A DNA stretch of 64,000 nucleotides. It comes from Cynocephalus volans (Eukaryota > Chordata > Mammalia > Dermoptera > Cynocephalidae). The translations under genes and the position numbers were made by a program. The stretch spans positions 109,230,133 through 109,294,132 of the forward strand of contig NC_084463.1 in the NCBI RefSeq assembly GCF_027409185.1, written 5' to 3'. This document shows, in pieces, positions 12,474-27,400 of the stretch. Positions within the stretch are counted from its first letter, which is position 1. The number at the start of each line of letters is the position of its first letter. Below the pieces are notes generated by a model, which ran no database searches, had not been told where the DNA came from, and saw nothing but the letters and a program-made list of their open reading frames with translations.

Positions 12474-15400
12474 CTGAAGAAGAAAATAAGAACCTGAGTG
12501 GGTTTCACTGTAGAGAGTAGCAGCAGCAGCAGCAGCAAGAATTAGTGCCCACCCTGCCCTGTCCATTGCCACCATTTACGCGTTGTGAACTGCTTAAAAT
12601 TTTTTCAAAAAGAAAAATACTCTTATATAAACTCTTCTTAAGACTACATCCTAATATGACAATATTAGGATAGAACCCAAACCGAGAATTCTGAACTAAT
12701 TCTGTCATATTCACTTCAGCAATCAACGTTATTTTGACTTAGATTTAGCTGTGGCCCTCTATGAACCCTAGACCCTTCTCTGCTATCAAGGGATTATTCT
12801 ATATTCCCTCAAAGGAACTGAGCCTCAGGGGAAGACATTTGAAGCATGATCTGAAGTTGTCAGTGCTGAAGCATAAATGTGAGGCCTTACATTTTATAAT
12901 AAAGTAAAAGTCTGTAGAGCTGCTTTGAAGATATAAACGTGATTACAGATTTAAAGGAGACGCCACTATGGAAAAAGTGAGGAGTAGGGAAAAGAAGCTA
13001 TTATAGGAGGTTCTGGGAGAAAGGGAAAACAGGAGCTAAGAATGAAGATGTGGAATGCAGCAAAGATTCCAGAACTACAATCTACCTCTTCAGTTGTCTT
13101 GCTGAGAAAAAAGAGAAGCAGCACTCCACTCCTTAAGCTTTCCCCTTCTCCCTCTCTGTGATTCATAAGTTCCCAGCAAGGGAGTTGGGGAGGTTACAAA
13201 TATAAGAGATAGTCTCCTTTCTGTCCTGGCACTGGCATGAGTCCAGCACAGCTCAGAAGGTACCACCTCTGGACAAGGTCTCTAGAGTCATTCAGGAAGA
13301 CAAGACAAAGCCAGGCCACTCTGGAGAGTGCTGAGTCCTGATCTATGACGGGACTAAGTACTATGTTCTCTGGAGCTTTCCTGAGATGGGAGGTTGAGCC
13401 CAGGGTAGTTTTGAAATGTGAGGGCTGAGCTCAATGCCACCCCAAGATGAAGAAACTGTTTTCCTGTGCCACCCTGTGACTGGAGAGGCTATGTTCCCAA
13501 AGCAATCCTGGGATGGGGAGAATATGTGCCCCAAGCCACCCTGGGGCTCACCTGCAGGGTGTCCTCCTGGCTCTGGGACTGGACAGGTGCTGGCTGCCTC
13601 ACAATGTAGTTGATCTGCCCCACAATGGTTTGCTGAAGATGCTGAGGAGATTTGGTCTGACTCAGTTGCAGGCTGGGCTGTTGAGCCTGAAGGAGAAGCT
13701 CCAAGTCCTTCTGCATTTCCTCCAGCTCAAACTTGTGGTGCATTATGTCCACGTTCTGGGAACAGGCAGGCCCAGGAGGGCTCTCATGCTGACTAGAAGC
13801 CAGATGCTGGGATGGAGGTAAAGGTAGGGGTGACTGCTGTGGGGGTGGAGGTGGCGGAGGTGGTGGAGGGTGCAGCTGCTGCTGTGGCTGCTGCTGAAAG
13901 TGACTGAGCTTCAGCTTCTGATGGTGGCCAAACTGGACTTGGATAGAGGGTGTCTGTAAGGTGGCCTGGGCATGGGCTCCTTGAACATCCTGTGGGGGGA
14001 CGATGCACACAGGCTGAGAAGTCATCTGCTGCCCCAGCCGCTGGGACGTGCTCTCCTGCTCCCCAGTGGGCTGGGTTTCCAGCCAGGGCTGCAGCAGCTT
14101 TGGTGGATGAGGACTGCAGGCCAGCTCTTTCTCCCTGGGCAGCAGGGTGGAGCACTGCAGTGACCCCAGCTGTTGGGGCACCATTTCAGAGGGCTGCCTA
14201 AAGCTGTGAGCTGGGTGTATGCTGGGTGGAGGCACCTGGCCTTTGAGGGATGGTGAGACTGGGGAGCAGTGGGAGCAGCACAAAGATGAGGAGCAGAGTC
14301 CTGGGGACTGGAACTTGTGTGAGGGGTGGCTAAGAGCATCTTGCTGAGCCACTGGGGACTGGTGGCTTTGATAAAAGGATGATGGTCCCTGTAAGCCTCC
14401 ATAAGCAGGAGTATTTGCCCGGGACAGTTGTCCGCCTTCAGTAGTTATACAGCCTGGAAATTCAGAATAGACAGTTTTTCCAAAGGTAATCTACAGTTGC
14501 TCCCTCCTTGCTACTTCCTGCTCCTGGGACCAAAGGACATCATTCAACAAACCTGTACCAGGCACAGAGATGAAGAAGTTCTACCCCTGATCACCCAGAC
14601 TCAGTCTAGAATGCTGCCAGTAATAGTACCTGTATGGACCTGCATTCAGGGGCTGGGACATTTGAGAAATTAGGTCATCTTTTACCAGATGCTCAGCCCT
14701 GACTCTGTTTCTACTCCACTAGGGAAACCATGGCTCCCTCAAATAGTACCCACTTCCTTTTTTAACAGAACAGCCCAACTGACACTCTGACAAAAATAAT
14801 CAATATGGGGAAAAGAGCAGTAAGGAAAGTGTGCTAGCAGTAGCAAAGGGTAGAGTTATCTCTGGGACAAATGAGTAAGTCTCTAGATAAAAGTGTGGTA
14901 AATCGTGTTTTGGGCAAGTAGGATAGAAGAGAATGGGGAAGCTCCAATGTCAGGTCAGTGCCAAGTACCAGCACTGCCCTCTGAGCTCTCTGGGCTCCTT
15001 GTGCATGAGTAGATTTTACTTACTGCTATCTCGGTGTAACGGCTCCTTCACCTCATTGTTTTGATGAGGCATACTTAGGGAAAGACTGGGCACCTTAAGG
15101 GCAAGGGGTGTGTTTTATTCACATTTGGTCCTTTAGTGTCCAGCATGGGGTCTAAGCTAGAGCAGATGCCCACCAAAGGTCTGCTGAATTAAATCAAGGG
15201 GAGAGGGAAGCAAAAAATAAATCTACATATCATTTATTACTTTGCAAGTTCAAAAAACTTTCAATGTAATTAACAGCCTCAAATGAAGGCAACAGTTGGC
15301 CATTAGTTTAACAAACTCATTAGGCTGTCAACACAGGCACAACTTCAAGTTGTCTACACTCTGCCCAAAAACTGAATGCCAGCAAATTATGGCAGCAAGG

Positions 15401-18400
15401 AAGAAAAATGCACAAGGTCATAAATTACCTGCTTCCATCTCAACTCCAAAGGATGTGTGTGTAACACACATGGCATGCACACACATGCATGCAGTCTACT
15501 GTTGCTGAGATACCACTGCTTGTGCTCACACATGTATACCCTTGAGTGACCACAGAGACACATGTTCACCTTCACTCCTACTCAGCATTCTGGAGAGCAG
15601 GACCACTGTCTTGCCTCCTCTCCAGCAATGAAATCGAGGTAAAGGATATTCCATACAAAATGGGAAGCTCAGATTTCAACTGGTCCTATCACAAAGCCTT
15701 ATACTGCCACTGTTATTTAACCTCCTCATCCTCCTCCCTGCAACCCCCCCCCACCAAAAAAAAGGGGGGGTTTGCTGAATGACTCCATGACCACCGGCAG
15801 TCTCAGGGAGTGCTTTTTCTTGGGCATATGTTGTTCTACCCAGTAAGCTAAGCAGATTCATACTTAGCAATTAGGTCAAAGACCACAGGGTGGACCATGG
15901 CTCACCAAGGGAAGCCAGCTGCTTGGTCCAGAAGTTGGGCTCCCAGGTGAATCTGATACTCCAAGGGGAGCCAGGATCTGTGTTACAACTTGTCTCCAGC
16001 AATCGCTGCATCTGAAACACAATCTGATAACAGCACCAAAGTCATTCATTTTTACATCTTGTGCCTGAAAGACAACTCCCTCTCCCTCACTCTTTGGGCA
16101 GGTTCAACCTTGACTTTGGGCTCAGAGTCAAGGCTCTTTAGCCTCTGGTCATCTCCTATATTCTCATTTCCTTGCGTCTTAGTACCTTCTCATCCTTCCA
16201 GCTGATCCCCTTCCTCTTATCAAGGCTTCTGAAACCTCTACATTCTATCTCTTCCAGGCCTCAAGTGATTGGTTATTCTCTCTCAGGATATCTCTTGCCT
16301 GGCAACTCCATTCATTCTACCATCACTGCAATTTACAAGCCTATATGGGCAGCATTCTTCCCATTGGTGTCCTTCCACCTGCATGTAAACCAGCATTCCA
16401 TCCTACTCAATTAATTGCCCTCTTCCTCTCTCCTTGCATTCATCTATTTCCCATCACTAACTCTCCCATTTATCTAGTACTCTGTCAAGTGTCCAACTTA
16501 CCCTGCCATCATCTAGTTAACCAATGTGCCAGTCAACATTCTTGGCCTCTTGCTTGCTTGATCTCTTTAATGTCAATCACTGTCACCTCTATTTTCAGTT
16601 CAGTCACCATACATTGACCCTATTTATTATCTAGAACATTTTACCTATGAGACTTTGAACTCCAACAAACTACTCTCTCATCATAACTAGTTCTCACTCT
16701 TTCAGAGCATGCTCTTCAACCTCATTGAACTTTCCAAGTCCTGCTCCTCCAGTCCCAGGAACTCCCAGCTTTCCATCACTCTCAGTAACAATATCACTAG
16801 TGCCTTAATTCCCTCCCCATCACCAATTCCTAACCTTAGGTCAATCCAGCTATCCCAAAGCCATGTTATCTGGGGCCACTTCAGTAATCATTAATTTCAG
16901 GGGCACCCGTCAGCCCTTCTTCTTATCACTCCCTTTCTTGTCACCTTCCTCTTCCACTGTCCTTAATGACTATTTAAAATCTTCACTTCAGGGCTGATTA
17001 CCCAATGCCTAATCCTCTTATTATCACCTCCTATTTCATAGGGGAAAAAAGAGACCATTCCTACCTCCAAACTTAACTACATTATGCTCCCTTACTGTCT
17101 TCCCATCTCAGAGGAAGGAAGTGTCCTTGTGTTTAAGGTCAACCAGTTCACTCTAGATCCCACCTCTTCCTGCCTTCTCAGTGTGCTCACTCCACCACAC
17201 TTCTATCTTCAATCTCTTATCCTATATAAATGTGTATAAATGTTTTCATACTTTTAAAGGTTTTCCCCCACTCTGCCTCCTCCTCAAGCTACTTTATTTC
17301 TCTTCTTTTCACTTCTGTCTATACTCCCTCACTGCCCATCCTCAGTCTCCTCATTCTGGCTTTTAACCCTTCTATTTTACTAAACTTCTTTTAAAAGATC
17401 ACCAGGGACCTCCTTATTCCCAGATCTCAAGGCTTCTCTTCACTATTCATCCTCTTTTATCTATGTAGCACTAACCGCACTGACATTTGAAATTTGAAAC
17501 TCTTTTAATTTCTGTGCACCACACTCTCCTATGTCTCCTCCAACTCTGACTGTTGCTTCACACTCTCCTTCACTCATCCTCTTCCTCTATCTATGCTTAA
17601 AGGAATGGTACTCCCTGGGTTTCAGACCCCCCACTTCTTCCTGCACACATTCTCCTGAGGTGATACCACTGATATCCCAGTGACTACCACATTTCTATCT
17701 CTAACCCTGACTTCTCTTCTAACTTCCATACCCATCTACCAAAGCAGCTTTGGGACATCTTTCGGATACCCTGCATCTCTAAATAGAAAACCCATCAACT
17801 TCTCTCCATTCTTGCTGCTTCTCCTGGGCATGATCATCCTCCACGCCCAGCACTTCAACATCATCTTCAAGTCCTCCTTTCCTCTTAGTCCCCCATTTAG
17901 ACCCCAGTAATCTTCTGTGAGATGTCCATGATACTCATGTCCAGAACACTACCTGAACCTATGTCTTAAGACAAAGAACCACAGACCTTCCTAACTGAGC
18001 TACCTGTGGAAGGCAAGACTATTGCAACACCTGGGTCCTTTTTACTGTGGGGTTTAGTTAAAAATGGCATTCACTTGCTAACCCAAAAGCAGTGATTGAA
18101 TCTGAAAGATGGATGGAGCTACTCTCTTACTCCTTATATCCTAAAAAAAAAAAAAAAAAAAAAAAAAGGCACTTCCAGGGACAGCCTCATTGCCCCTGAG
18201 ACAGAGGAGGTATTCTGATCAGCTTAAAGGATGGGCTGAGGAGTTGGAGATTCCTCTTACCAGTTCTTTGCTGAAAAGGAAAGGGACGCTGGTTTTGCTG
18301 CAGACAGCCCAATTGATGAAATTCTGCACATGCTCAAACTGACGGTTGAGAACCATAATGCTCTGTAACTGCTGTTCCAGCTTCCGCTTTCTCTCATTAG

Positions 18401-21400
18401 TAATGCCCTGGGTATGGAGAGAAGACAGAGTCAATGATCTTGTTCTTGAACTGCAGTCCACCTGCATGGGAAGACTGCTGGCCTGTGTGTATCAGTGCAA
18501 ACATTGATGGAATCAGATGAGACTGCACCCCTGCGAGGATGACAGCAGGACAGAGTACTGCCATGGGCTACTGATGGATGGGGAAGGGAGGGAGAGATGG
18601 GGGAGATTTTATACTAAAAAAAATATGGAATGGGCGATGAATGAGGAGATGAATTGATGTCTATGTCTCTTGAGCATAACTTGCTAAAGAAGGTGAATTG
18701 TTTCATGTCTCTCTCTTCCAAGACTATAACCCTACACAGTCTAGGATGGCAGCTAACTAAGAGCCATAGCATTGGTGGGAGTTCAAATTGTTTACCAGTC
18801 CTTAATGAACCACCCTCCAAAAATTAGACAAGGAGCAGAAGAGGGCTTCAGAAATTGTATATGTGAATTCCAGCCCACATGGCTCTGGGCCCTCAATCTA
18901 GTTTGATATGTGCCTGGTTTCTGACCCATTGAGATCACAGAACCCATCCATCTGATCCATCTGTCCACATATACCTCCAGCTCCTCTATGAGCCCATTGG
19001 CCTGTTTGTTCAGCTCATTCATCAGAACCATCTTGGCCATTTTAATTTGGTTTTCCACCTTCCTGTGCTGATGCTTCACCTCAAAAATCCTGTAAACACA
19101 ATGGGACAAAACATAGTAAGCTCTTCCCTCGTGGCCTATGAGGGCCAGAAGACAGCAAACATAAGAACCAACAAGTTGAAGGCTGCCTTTTGAGATCAGG
19201 GCCCAGAAGCAGCAAACATAAAGAAAAGAGAACCTTCCTCTACCATCCCACTCATTGTACAATCTAGCTCACTTGATCTAAGTGGGCCAATAGCCCAAAG
19301 TTCAGCTAGGTTTTCTCTAGGTAAACCTCAAGTCCACACCCAGGTCAACTCAGCAGCTCACCAGTTGGCAAAGCACTAGAGGAAGGACAGAGTGAGTATG
19401 AGTACGATTTCGTGTAATTTGTTGTCTTAAAAAGGAGGATGCTCCAATAAATGGTGCCATGAAGTAAAAAGAGCATGGGAAGAGACAGAAAGTAAACTAG
19501 TAGTTTCTGAGGGTTGGGGGTGTTGGGGGACATACGGAGTGACTAAAAAAGGACACGGAGTTTATTTATTTTGGGGGTGATGAAAATGTTCTAAAAGTAG
19601 ACAGTAATTGCATTTCGTTGCACAATTCTATGAATATACTAAAAACCACTGAATTGTACATTTTAAGAAGGTGATTTTATGATATGTATATTATATCTCA
19701 GTAATTTATTTTTTCTGCTTAAAAAAAAAAAAGAAAAGAGCATGGGCTTTGAAGTCACCACAGACCTGGCTTCCAAACCCAGCCCAGTCACTGATGAGCT
19801 GTGTGATCCCAGATAAGTCACCTAACCTCTCTGAACTTCCTTATCAGTAAAATGGAGATAATCCCTGACTAAAAAAACTATAAGAATTGGACAAAATAAT
19901 GCATGTTTGATGCCTAACCCAGTGCCTACATGTGATGAGCTCTCAGTACCTACTAATTCCCCTTCCTTTGTAAAATGCCAATAATTTCCTATCATTTATA
20001 GATTTATACAGAAAACACTGGGAAAGAGGCAATAAAGGGCAGATTGTCACTAACTTGTTACACACTTATAATAAACAGTGCTCTCTCACCCAGTATCTAC
20101 TCTGTGCCCTTGTTCTCAAGCATCTACTTCTGGCTAGTTCATAAAGCATATACTCTGGCTGAGACTCACTCTGATCATTTTGACCTAGCTTGGCCTCAGT
20201 CACCAAGTGATGACCCTTCACTGGCCCTAAGACCTTTAAGGCCAGGATATATGCCTTCTAAGATGTATGCCCACATCTGCTTAACTGAATGTCCTCTTCA
20301 TAAGCACTACATCTGATGGCCTGGTATTAGAACCCAGGATGTGAGGGGAAAGAGCATTTCCAGCAGTGGCAAGGGACAGCCAGCCTGTGCTACCTGTCCT
20401 CAATTTGCTTTGCAGATGTCTGTAGACTGGATTTCTTATGTGCCACCTGTGTAGTCACACTTTCCAGTAGCATCCTCTGGTTTTGCAAAACTTCTTCAAC
20501 ATGTCTGCACCTAAGGGATGAGGCAGAGAAAAAGCTGAGGAGGGCTGAGTACTATTCTAAGCATGCCTGCAAGCAGGAATCCCCACAGTGCATTGTCTCA
20601 GCCAGGCCCATGGAGGCTTGAATACACCTAGGGAAAGTCAAAGGTACTACAGGCTCTTGGCCCATTAGGCCTTTTCTGGAGAAGCCCCGCCAACAGGAAC
20701 AGAGAAAAACTTCAGCCCAGGAACTGTAGGTTGGCTTGGGTAGGGTGAGGATTTTGATGCACTGGGATCCTAGAGTTCTTACAAGTAAGGAGTCCAGAGT
20801 TTTCCCAAGCACCCTTTAGGCCAGCCAGCCCCACCTGTGTTCTTTGTGTTCCACCATTAGGCAGCTATGGCATGTGAGCACATCACAGGTCTCGCAGAAG
20901 AGCTTGAGCACTTCCTGTGTATGTAGAGGACAGTACAAGGTGAAGTCCCCAGAACCACCATTCACTCCTGCCAGAAAAGATGGAGAAAGTAGGCTTCTGT
21001 TTCCCAGGCAGACCTCTTAGTTAAGTTCTGCTGAGCAGCCCTTGGCCCTCAGTGGACCCTGTGGAGACTCAGAGCTTGGGGGAATTTGGTGCAAACAGGA
21101 TATGCCTCTCTCTCAGCCAGTGAGGTTCCAGGGGCTCAAGGAAGAATTCAGGTGTAGCCTGACTAGATTTTCCCAGCTGTCCAGATGCTGGCAAACCATT
21201 GAGCCCCAACAGCTCACCACTTCCTAGAGGCTGAGGAAGGTGCTTGCTACTGCTGCACGTGGATCTCCTGCAGGGTAACAAACCCTCCAAAATTAATCCA
21301 AACCTCTTCATTAATCAGGATTCTGTTATTATGGGGCTGAAACTAGCTATCCAGCCCTGCTAAGCTCCAGGCTAGATCACATAGATCACGAACTCTGGTT

Positions 21401-24400
21401 TCTGTGGGTTTGGCAAATGTAAAACCCTTCCCACAATTCAAGGGCCTTGGGAAAAGACTTTCAGGAAGACTATCATTTAAAACAGATGGTTCTGGGCTGC
21501 CCGTGGCTCACTTGGGAGAGTGTGGTGCTGATAACACCAAGTCAAGGGTTAAGATCCCCTTACTGGTCATCTTTTAAAAAATAAAAAAATAAAATAAATA
21601 AACAAAACAGATGGTGCTGGATGGACAAATGAATAGGCCCTGATCTAGACTGTTAAGTTAATCAAGTAACTAAATAGAAGTGAGGCATGATTGCTCTAAA
21701 TAGAGGTGAAAGGTAGGGAACTCAGCTAGCTTCCACAATAATTCAGAACTATTCCACCCTACACCTTCTAACCCACATACCCATCCAACCCACCCTGCAC
21801 CACCTACCCTCACCCCTAACGGGGAGACTAGAGTGAGTCACCCCTTTTGAGTCTGAAGAAGGCCTCCTTCCTTTGGGAAAGACTCTGAGATCACTGCTAC
21901 CTTCTCCCTCATCAGAGAAACAAGGTAAGGGAGCTATTTTCCAGGTATTTTAGGGTTCAGCATTGCTTTAGGGCATGAGAGTGGGTGGGGAGACGGGGAG
22001 TGGTACCTGGAGATCCCTTCTGAGCCCGGGGAAAGAGTGGGCCCCCAGGGGCAGGGCCGTGCTGGTGTTCCTCTGTGCAGGAGCTGCATAGCCAGCGATT
22101 GCAGTAGGTGCAGAGAATGTGTGCTGCCCTCTTTTCCTTGCACTCAGAGCAGTTCTGGAAGCAGAGAGTTCTGAAGTTACTGACATTATCCTCATTTGGG
22201 CCTGCCTCAACTAGTGACAAACATTCTGGGTGACTGGGGTCCTGCAGGGCTGTTCCTCCAGTATTTTGGAGTACAGTCAATTCTGGACTGCTGCCTGAGA
22301 TTAATGCGGGGGCTTGTAAAGGAAAGCACCCTTTGTGACTAAAAGAACAGTGGCTGCCTCAGGGGCTGTTTACATAAGTCCTGTGCTGAAGCTGAGGATA
22401 CAATGATGAATAAACCAAGGATCTGCTTTCAAGACATGCACAGTCTGGACAGAGTGGAGCCCATTAAATGGGTAATGCTCTGATAAAAGGATGCAATGAG
22501 TGCTAAGGAAGCAAAAGGAGGTTCCCAGGAACTCAGTCTAGGAGTGGCCACCCAGGAAAGTGTTTGCAAAGCAGTCACATTTGAGTCGGATATTGAATGA
22601 CAAGTGAGTTCACCAGGCAGATAAAGGAGAAAAATATTACAACAAAGAGAAAGCACAGGCAAAAGCAGAAAATTAAACATGTCTTCAGAGAGGAGAAAGT
22701 CCCAGATGTGGAAGTACACAGAAAGATGATCTAATATAGCCAAGAAAGAGCAAGCACAGACCAACTTTCAGAGCTATGTTTCCACACCTGGGGTCTGCCC
22801 AGCCTGAGAGACCTAGTCTTCACCTAGTCCAAATGTTCATTTATTTGGTCAGCAAATATCCTGTCAGGGCTGATGTGAAACATCAGGAGAAAAGAAGAGT
22901 TGAGAAAAGTTGGTCTGTCTGTGCCTGAATCATACAGGCCACCAAACTGATGTGGATTCTGAAAGTTTTACTAATTAAACCATGAATTCCTTGAAAAAAG
23001 AGTATATGGTCTATCTCCCTAGCACCCAGCACAGAGCGTGGCACGTGTAAGACATTCAATAAGATTCAGATACAGCAACAAGTAAGTAAATTAGCGAATG
23101 AATAAAATGTAGAGGCAAGGATGCCTTAGTGAGAGAGGAACAGAAGGGATACCAGTCAGTAAGTGATGCAAAATTTAAGAAACTCAGAAAAAGATGATAG
23201 TTGTTAAATACAGGCAAGATTAATAAGCCCATTTAATCTAGGCTAGTGTGTGAACTTCAACTCTGGGGCAAAAAAAAAAAAAAAAAAAAGGAAATAAAAG
23301 CCCTTACTGTTATGTTTTAGTAAGTGCTGTAGAGAGAGAAAAATACCTAGATATTAAGTGATTCTTAACATACCTTAAAAATTCATCTTCTGCTCAAAGC
23401 ATTGACACTGAAAAAAAAGCCTGTAATTTTCACTTAATATAAAATTTCCACTTTGCCTTCCCCAACTCAAATATTTTTATGTTCTTCTGGGATGGAAGCA
23501 TGAATGGATGAACTGATGATTAGGCAAATTGATGGAGGAGTAACAAGTCAGACAGAATGTGGGTGGATAAACAGACATGGACAGGTGCCTCACAGATTTC
23601 TGAAAAGAATCAGCTGCTTTTTTCCTTGTCCTGACTTACCCTGGCCATTTTGGGTTGCCCAGTAGAAAAACACTGCAGAAAAAAATGTTCAGTTACATCC
23701 CTGGTAAGATACACTTGCTTACACCCAGGACAGGAGATGAGCTCTGGGGGGAAAAGAAAGACAGCAGAGTCAGGGCAACATGGCAGATTAAACATAAGGT
23801 CTAGACACAGGCTTTCTAATCCACAGCACCAAGATACGTGGCAATACCCACTTGTGCCAAAATGAGCTTTGTTTGATACCATAGCCTGCATTTATCATGT
23901 AGGTACTCTGAACATGACCCATTAGGGGCTTGCTCTACAGACCATCTGCTTTCGTAACACCCTTACCTTTACCTTGTCCTACCTTCCTCCTTTCCACATA
24001 AGCCATGCTACTACAGGTGCAACCCTGCTCTGGTTCTGACAATCAGCCTTCCTGCTACTCCCATTCCTCATTCCACATCCCTGAGAGCTTTGCTCCCAAC
24101 ACTGCCCAAGCTCCAGAGAGTCACTTAAGCCCAGGGCACAACTCCAGTCATTACGGTTACCATGTAGCAGGAATACTTTAAAGATCTCAAAGCTAGAGCC
24201 TCCAGTAGGCTCTAGCCAAAGAAAGGCAAGGTCTCCCTGCCTACTCATCTAGGAGATATTTTTTTTTCTTGGTATGGCCAATACCAAATCAGTCTGCTCC
24301 TGGGGCTCAGAGGTATTTTGCTGGGCTATTTCCATAGTCCATGTTGGGTATACCATATAAATGTACATTTCACCTATGAACAGCTTGAACTACTCTCCCC

Positions 24401-27400
24401 AGAGAAATGCAACAATCTCTAACACGTTATTCAGTATAGTGGGCTTCTGAACAACACAAGAGCAACACAAGCAACATGCTGCAGACTACCATGACTCTTT
24501 AGGCATACTTCAAGAGCAGTCAGCCCACTGGGAACAAGGAAATAAATCTCCTGAGTAGGGCAAGGTACCTGTGTCCAGGGACAAGGATGACCTGGAAAGT
24601 GGCTGGCTATGGTAGTAAATGCAGCCATACCACCACAGTCTTCTCTGCCCCATCTCATCAAAATAGAAAAGAATGCTATAATGGCAGTTGCTCTAGACTC
24701 ACAGTCAGACTAATGAAAGTACAAATACCAGGTTTATCCACCCAATGACATTGGGCAAGTCATTTAATCTCACTTAACTCCTCTGTGCCACAGTTTTTTC
24801 ATATGTAAAATAGAAAGGAAAATAAGAATTGTTGTGAGGATTAAATTAGATAGTACTTGAGAAAGCACATGGTCCTCTATGAATGTTGACTTTTTTGTTG
24901 TTGTTTTAAAGATGACAGGTAAGGGGATCGTAACCCTTGACTTGGTGTTGTCAGCACCATACTCACCTAGTGAGCCAACCGGCCATCCCTATGTGGGATC
25001 CGAACCCATGGCCTTGGTGTTATCAGCACCACACTCTCCTGCGTGAGCCACAGGCTGGCCCCTTGAATGTTGACTTTTAATTCAAAAAAAATTCCTCACA
25101 TCCCATTCATGGTAAGGCAGTAACTTAAATTATCAACTCTCCCTGGTGATGAAAGTCAGATAGTCTGAGTGGTGAATTGAAAAAATTACCACAAATTCTT
25201 CCCCTCCCTGAATCCATGTCCTTGCAATCCTACCATCAAAAGGCTGGATTCTCTACCCTTTGAATCTAAGCTGGCCTCATGACCTGCTTTTGCCAAAAGG
25301 ATGCAGCAAAAGTGACAACAAGTTCCAAGCCTAGACCTCAAATGGTTTTATATGATTCAGCTCTTACTCTTAGAGCTCTAATATGGCCATGTGAAAAATC
25401 TAACCTGGGGTTTAGACTGCTGGTAGCTGAGAGACCATGCTGAGAGAGGTCTCAGTTGTCTCAGGCATCCCATTTGAAGCTCTCATAAACCAGTTAGTCC
25501 CAACTGACCCAACAATTGAACACAGAACACAGATTAGCGAAGCCCAGCCAAGACCAGAAGAACCACCCAGATAATCCCAGCCCAAATTGCCAACCTGTAG
25601 AATCATAAACTAAATAAAGTTTAGTTGTTTTAACCACTAAGTTCTAGGGTGGCTAATTAGGCAGTAAAAGCTAACTGATACATCCTGGAAAAATCAAAAT
25701 CCACAAAATCATGTAAAATAATAGTTTAATATATCTCCCCCCGAAAAAGAAAAACTCCCCCAGTCTCTGTCAGAGCCATGGGCTTTAATGACAGAACTCC
25801 ATCTGGAATTTCCTGGATATTCTTCTGCCTGTCAAGAACAGTGGCCAGAAGTGGAGAGAAGGATGCTCTCCCCAGGTGATATCATCCAGGGGAATTTGGT
25901 GATTGTCTCTCCTTTCTACATGGCTCACCCTAGGGAGAACCTCCTCATCTACCCCCATGACACAAGTCTTGCTCCAATTACTGAAAATAACTTCCACAAG
26001 ACTTCCAACTCCTTGGCACTAGATGCCCAAACATTAGTCATATTAACATAGCCTCATTAGCAGAATGAAAAAAGAGAAAGAACTGAGTAGGTCAGACAAG
26101 TCTTCATCATACATCCTCTACCTCCCTTAGGTTTAAAGCAAAAATTCAAGGTACTTCCCAAATTGGCCTTATCTCTCTCTAGTCTCATTTCCAGCTTCAT
26201 CTGCCACACACTCTATGTCTTTGCCATGCCAAATCTCTATCTCCTGAATACATCAAACATTTGCATGACTCTGTGTCTATGAATATGCTGTTCCCTCTTC
26301 TTGAAATACTTTCTTGCTCCCCTCCTTTTCAGATAAACTTCTATTCATCCTTTCAAACCTATTCAAATGTTCCACCTTTAAGAAGGAAGGTTAATTTCCC
26401 CCAGAATGAGTTAATTAGTTCCTTTTCTGGGTTTCCACAGCACCCTGAACATCCTTTTAGTATAACAAATACCACATTACATTTTAACTATCTATTCATA
26501 TATCCGCATACAAAAATAATCCCCAATTTGTAATAAAGGATATTACCTAATTTTTTAGCAGGTTAAACCATTACATTTCTTTTAGGTTTCTGTATTCCAT
26601 GTGTATTCCTTGCACTCACAGCAACTGAAAATAGTAAGAAGCCACCTGGAAGTTTTCTGATGAGGGAAAAAAGCCATTCCAGGATGACAAAGGAGAGCAG
26701 AGGTGTGGTGCTTGGGAAAGGCTGTGAATTGGGAGATGTGAAATCCAGGCCCAGGGCTGGAACTATTTGACTGGGTAACCTTGGGCAAGTCACCCCCTTT
26801 CTCTAAACCTTATTTTCTATCATTAAAATGAGGGGAACAGGAACAGCAGGGAAGTATGGATTATTCAACCCTTTCACTCTGCCTATAGCCAGGCTTCAGA
26901 AATATTACCTTGGGCAAGATGGGAAGGGAGAGACAGCCAAATGGCAACCTGGTTGTCACCATTGTCACAAAATTGGGGACAAACCTTGTAGCTGAGGGGA
27001 GGCCTGGATTTAAAAGGTGATCCTCTGAAGAGGGACTTCTGCAGTAGAAAGCAGAGATGGAGAATCTTCACGATGGTGCAAGCACTGTAACAGGGAGGCT
27101 GCAGGTCCCAGAGTGGACAGAGGACATGTGCTCTCTTTGTGTCACAACACCTTTGTCCAGAAATTCTTCTCTTCCCCTCTGAAGGTCCCTAACTCCCATC
27201 AAGCTGTGTCAACCTTGAGATTTTTTTTTTTTCCCAGAGGATTCCCCATCTTTCAATGAAGATATCAACACAAGGTTTCATTTTAGATAATTGGAATACA
27301 TGAACTCTTAGGGCTGTGGATGTATATAAAATAACCAAACATCTACTTATAATATTTAATATTAACTTAGTTGTGAATACATATTTAAATCCCATCATAC

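Noticed and set aside
13513-14201. Plus-strand and alternative-frame open frames over the TRIM66 Gln/Pro exon
   Set aside because: They are mirror images of the low-complexity coding exon on the minus strand. Exon phases and protein similarity fix the real frame.
21494-21565. Functional tRNA-Ile genes at the SINE positions (also 2.7, 3.3, 24.9, 35.5, 36.5, 39.3 kb)
   Set aside because: A- and B-box remnants are present, but the cloverleaf is degraded, an A-rich tail follows and target duplications flank several copies. They are SINEs, not tRNA genes.
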